Assembly (NCBI RefSeq): GCF_041807905.1
Contig: NZ_JBGVSA010000017.1
Coordinates: 34,576 to 98,575 of the forward strand
Length of the DNA stretch: 64,000 bases
Reading direction: 5' to 3'
Source: JBGVSA01 sp041807905
GTDB lineage: Bacteria > Pseudomonadota > Gammaproteobacteria > Burkholderiales > Rhodocyclaceae
Under the pieces are notes generated by a model, which did no database searches, was not told the DNA's origin, and saw only the letters and a program-made list of their open reading frames with translations. The translations under genes were made by a program, and so were the position numbers. Of the stretch, positions 61,820 through 64,000 are shown in pieces (position 1 is the stretch's first letter; each line of letters starts with the position of its first letter).

Positions 61820-62307
61820 CGCGCCTCCTTGCGGTAGTCATCGACGATGCTCGCGGTATGCGCAATGCCAAACACCACCATGAGCACGCCTGACAGTGGC
61901 AGGATCAGGTACACCCAGCTCATCGATATGCCCAGTGTGGGCGACAATTGCGCGCCGTTGGCGACCACATAGCGGTAACCGCCGAAGATCATGATGGCGA
62001 CGAGACCGGCATTGACGAGCAGGCTCTGCAACAGCTTCAACATGAAGCGGCTGCGTGTGGATATGCTGTCTTCGAGCAGTGTCAGCGACAGATGCGTTCC
62101 GTCGCCGAAACAATAGGCGGCACCCAGAAACCCCATCCAGATCATCAAATAGCGCAGCAACTCTTCCGTATACGTGCTTGGCGAATTGAGCACGTAGCGC
62201 GAAAACACCTGCCATAGCGCGATGGCTGACAACATGGCCAGCAACATGCCGGCCGCAACGCCGCAGGCTTGGCGCGCGACGTTCCTGATCGAGTGAATAG
62301 AAGACAC
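61816..62307 (-). CDS. dctQ: TRAP transporter small permease DctQ-like
   Basis: 163 residues with four membrane segments (about 15-35, 45-63, 85-105, 128-148). QVFSRYVLNSPSTYTEELLRYLMIWMGFLGAAYCFGDGTHLSLTLL is the DctQ hallmark (aromatic/acidic residues between helices 1 and 2). It lies between dctP and dctM in the normal order and overlaps dctM. Confidence 0.9.
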   Translation of the reverse strand: MSSIHSIRNVARQACGVAAGMLLAMLSAIALWQVFSRYVLNSPSTYTEELLRYLMIWMGFLGAAYCFGDGTHLSLTLLEDSISTRSRFMLKLLQSLLVNAGLVAIMIFGGYRYVVANGAQLSPTLGISMSWVYLILPLSGVLMVVFGIAHTASIVDDYRKEAR

Positions 62308-62391
62308 GTCAACTCCGCAAGGTGAATGTCGATGCGGCGGCGTGAGCGTCGTGGCCCGGGCCGCCGTAGAACGGGAGATCGCGTGGTCCTG

Positions 62392-63354
62392 TCAGAGCGC
62401 ACGGATCTTGTTGACGATGTCCACCTGGGCCGGCGGCAGCTTTTGGTACATCGGCTGAACCAGATCGCTGAAGGGTTTCTTGTCGACGGTGTAGAACTTC
62501 ACGCCCATCTTCTTTTCAGCCGTGTCGCGCGCCCGTACCAGATCTTCGATGAACAGCTTGTTCTGGACGTCGAGCGACTTCCTGGCGTTGCTCATGATCG
62601 CCGCCTTTTGCTTGTCGTTGAGCGTGTCCCACTTCTTCTTGCTGAACACGACAATGTCCGGCAGCAACGTGTGCTCGTCGAGCGAGAAGGCCTTCGTCAC
62701 CTCTCCGTGGCTGCCGTGCGTGAGCACCGTGACGGCGCTCTCCGCACCATCCAGCACGCCTTGCTGGAGGGCACTGAACACTTCCGAGATGGCCATGGGC
62801 GTGGGTTGGCCTTTGAGCAGTTTGACCATCTCGATGGAGTCGGGATCGCTCATCACCCGGATCTTCAGGCCCGAGAGATCCTCCGGCTTGAGGATTGGTT
62901 TGTTGCGCGTATAGAACGAACGGAAACCGTTGGTGTAGAGCGTCAAGCCCACGAAGCCGCTCTTCTCGAGCGATTTGAGCATGTCGGCCGCGATGGGGCT
63001 GTCGGCGAATCGCTTGAAGTGCTGCATATCGCGGAACAGGTAGGGCATCGACAGAACGGTGAACTCCGGCGCGAAGTTCTTGATCATGCCGACGGATACG
63101 CGCGCCATTTCGATCGTGCCCTGTTGTACCAACTGCAACACTTGAGCCTCGTCGCCGAGCGTGCCGTTGGGGAACACCTTGATGCGGATGTCGTTGCTCG
63201 TTTCCTTGCGCACGTTGTCCGACATGTACTGCAGCGCTCTGACCGTCGAGTCTTCCTTGACGTGTCCGTCAGATGCCTTGAATTGCGCCGCGTGGGTTGT
63301 GGCAGACCATGCCATGCAGAGCGCGACGGCCAACGTTGGAACGGCGTATCTCAT
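62392..63354 (-). CDS. dctP: TRAP transporter substrate-binding protein DctP-like
   Basis: 320-residue periplasmic protein with a Sec signal (MRYAVPTLAVALCMAWSATTHAA). The mature part has VFPNGTLGDEAQVLQLVQQGTIEMAR, FRSFYTRNKPILKPEDLSGLKIRVM with the conserved arginine that binds a carboxylate, and ALQQGVLDGAESAVTVLTHGSHG. A carboxylated ligand such as an unsaturated uronide fits. GGAGG precedes ATG 63354. It is the first gene of dctPQM and follows the GH105 gene on the same strand after 267 bases. Confidence 0.92.
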   Translation of the reverse strand: MRYAVPTLAVALCMAWSATTHAAQFKASDGHVKEDSTVRALQYMSDNVRKETSNDIRIKVFPNGTLGDEAQVLQLVQQGTIEMARVSVGMIKNFAPEFTVLSMPYLFRDMQHFKRFADSPIAADMLKSLEKSGFVGLTLYTNGFRSFYTRNKPILKPEDLSGLKIRVMSDPDSIEMVKLLKGQPTPMAISEVFSALQQGVLDGAESAVTVLTHGSHGEVTKAFSLDEHTLLPDIVVFSKKKWDTLNDKQKAAIMSNARKSLDVQNKLFIEDLVRARDTAEKKMGVKFYTVDKKPFSDLVQPMYQKLPPAQVDIVNKIRAL

Positions 63355-63621
63355 GTTCTTCCTCCAAAAGGTGTCGTACCCGCAGCGACACTCCGCGGGC
63401 GTGATGACAGCGTAGGGAAGAGCTTCCTGGCCAGCCTTTACGCCCATGCCGGGGATTACCGGCAAGCGGCTGAATTGCAAAGATGAGATGACGACACGAA
63501 TGAGCGGACGCGGGCCGGGCGTGAGCGCACAGGCCCGACCTGCAAATGAAGCCCGCCGTCTTCTCGTCGGTTCGTGTCAATCATGGCCGGCACCATCCTG
63601 ATCGCGGTGCGGGGGCAAAGA

Positions 63622-64000
63622 TCAGATGAAGTGGTTGAGGTATTCGGTCAGCGCGAGGATCGCCATGGATTGGCCGAAGGGCATCGAGGTGAGCTTGATG
63701 TCCTTGTAGAACTGCAGTGTCGCACCCATGGGCGTGCCGAACGAAACCTGTGTCAGTTCGCCTTTGGCATCGATCTTGGCGATGACTGCGTCGATGGCCT
63801 TCACGGCAACCGGCAGGTAGGCGGACGACAGATAGCGTTTGCGGATGCCCTTGAGCATGCCGAAGGCGAAACCTGCCGTGGCCGAAGCCTCGAGATACGA
63901 ACTCCGGTCGTCGAGCAGCGTGTGCCACAGACCGCTGTTCGTATCCTGCAGGCGTGCCAGCGCATTGACCTGGGCCCGCAGTGTATCCAGCAGGAATTCC
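63622..64000 (-). CDS. GH105 unsaturated rhamnogalacturonyl hydrolase, C-terminal part (runs off window)
   Basis: The last 126 codons of a leftward gene; the 5' part lies beyond 64000. The stretch DTNSGLWHTLLDDRSSYLEASATAG, then GFAFGMLKGIRKRYL and VSFGTPMGATLQFYKDI with MPFGQSMAILALTEYL matches the GH105 (YteR/RhiN) C-terminal region, an alpha/alpha barrel enzyme that hydrolyses the terminal 4-deoxy-L-threo-hex-4-enuronosyl-rhamnose unit. GH88 is the related alternative. The catalytic aspartates lie outside this fragment. It points to use of lyase products from rhamnogalacturonan. Confidence 0.85.
   Translation of the reverse strand, partial: EFLLDTLRAQVNALARLQDTNSGLWHTLLDDRSSYLEASATAGFAFGMLKGIRKRYLSSAYLPVAVKAIDAVIAKIDAKGELTQVSFGTPMGATLQFYKDIKLTSMPFGQSMAILALTEYLNHFI

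Overview
The window looks like chromosome of a high-GC betaproteobacterium of the Burkholderiaceae, most likely Ralstonia or a close relative. This rests on the pyrG-kdsA-eno-ftsB gene order, the glcDEF, urtABCDE and lolCD sets, a PenA-like class A beta-lactamase, and an intergenic element that I recall as a dispersed repeat of Ralstonia/Cupriavidus-type genomes. It is inference from gene content and protein motifs; no rRNA or species marker is present. Coding density is high. I saw no tRNA, rRNA, CRISPR array, phage or insertion sequence.

Layout. 1-9.4 kb: start of dapC, a Tat-type class A beta-lactamase, a metallo-beta-lactamase-fold hydrolase, a MacAB/outer-membrane-factor efflux operon, and a divergent CpxRA-like two-component system. 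9.5-17.1 kb: housekeeping (pyrG, kdsA, a Dabb protein, eno, ftsB) facing a leftward set (NlpC/P60 lipoprotein, dtd, SIMPL protein, gamma carbonic anhydrase, GcvR-like ACT protein). 17.3-30.6 kb: a surface-glycan region. It starts with a type IV pilin under a probable sigma-54 promoter, then an unrecognised 608-residue membrane protein, GtrA and a UDP-galactopyranose-mutase-like flavoprotein, then a PglL-type O-oligosaccharyltransferase, a methyltransferase, a flippase, three glycosyltransferases and a WecA-like initiating transferase. Together these could build, flip and transfer a lipid-linked glycan to pilin or other periplasmic proteins. 30.6-40.3 kb: purB, murI, a MAPEG protein, glycolate oxidase glcDEF, a membrane-anchored Xre regulator, a PP2C phosphatase, a TerC protein and a surface-adhesin-E-like protein. 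40.4-45.2 kb: recJ with an RpfE-like partner, and lolCD. 45.3-47.1 kb: a rhamnogalacturonan-acetylesterase-like (CE12) lipoprotein with a polyserine linker. 47.4-53.6 kb: the urea ABC transporter operon urtABCDE, interrupted by two conspicuous inverted-repeat structures. 53.9-56.7 kb: small accessory genes and nnrS with an FNR/DNR-type box. 57.0-64.0 kb: a sugar-uptake and degradation locus with a GH31 glycosidase, a RhaR/RhaS-like AraC regulator, TRAP transporter DctPQM and the end of a GH105 unsaturated rhamnogalacturonyl hydrolase.

The most interesting systems are the pilin/PglL glycan locus with its unassigned membrane-protein/GtrA/flavoprotein trio, and the rhamnogalacturonide utilisation locus, which fits a plant-associated lifestyle when read with the CE12 esterase. 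Product names come from motifs and recognition of families; no database search was run.
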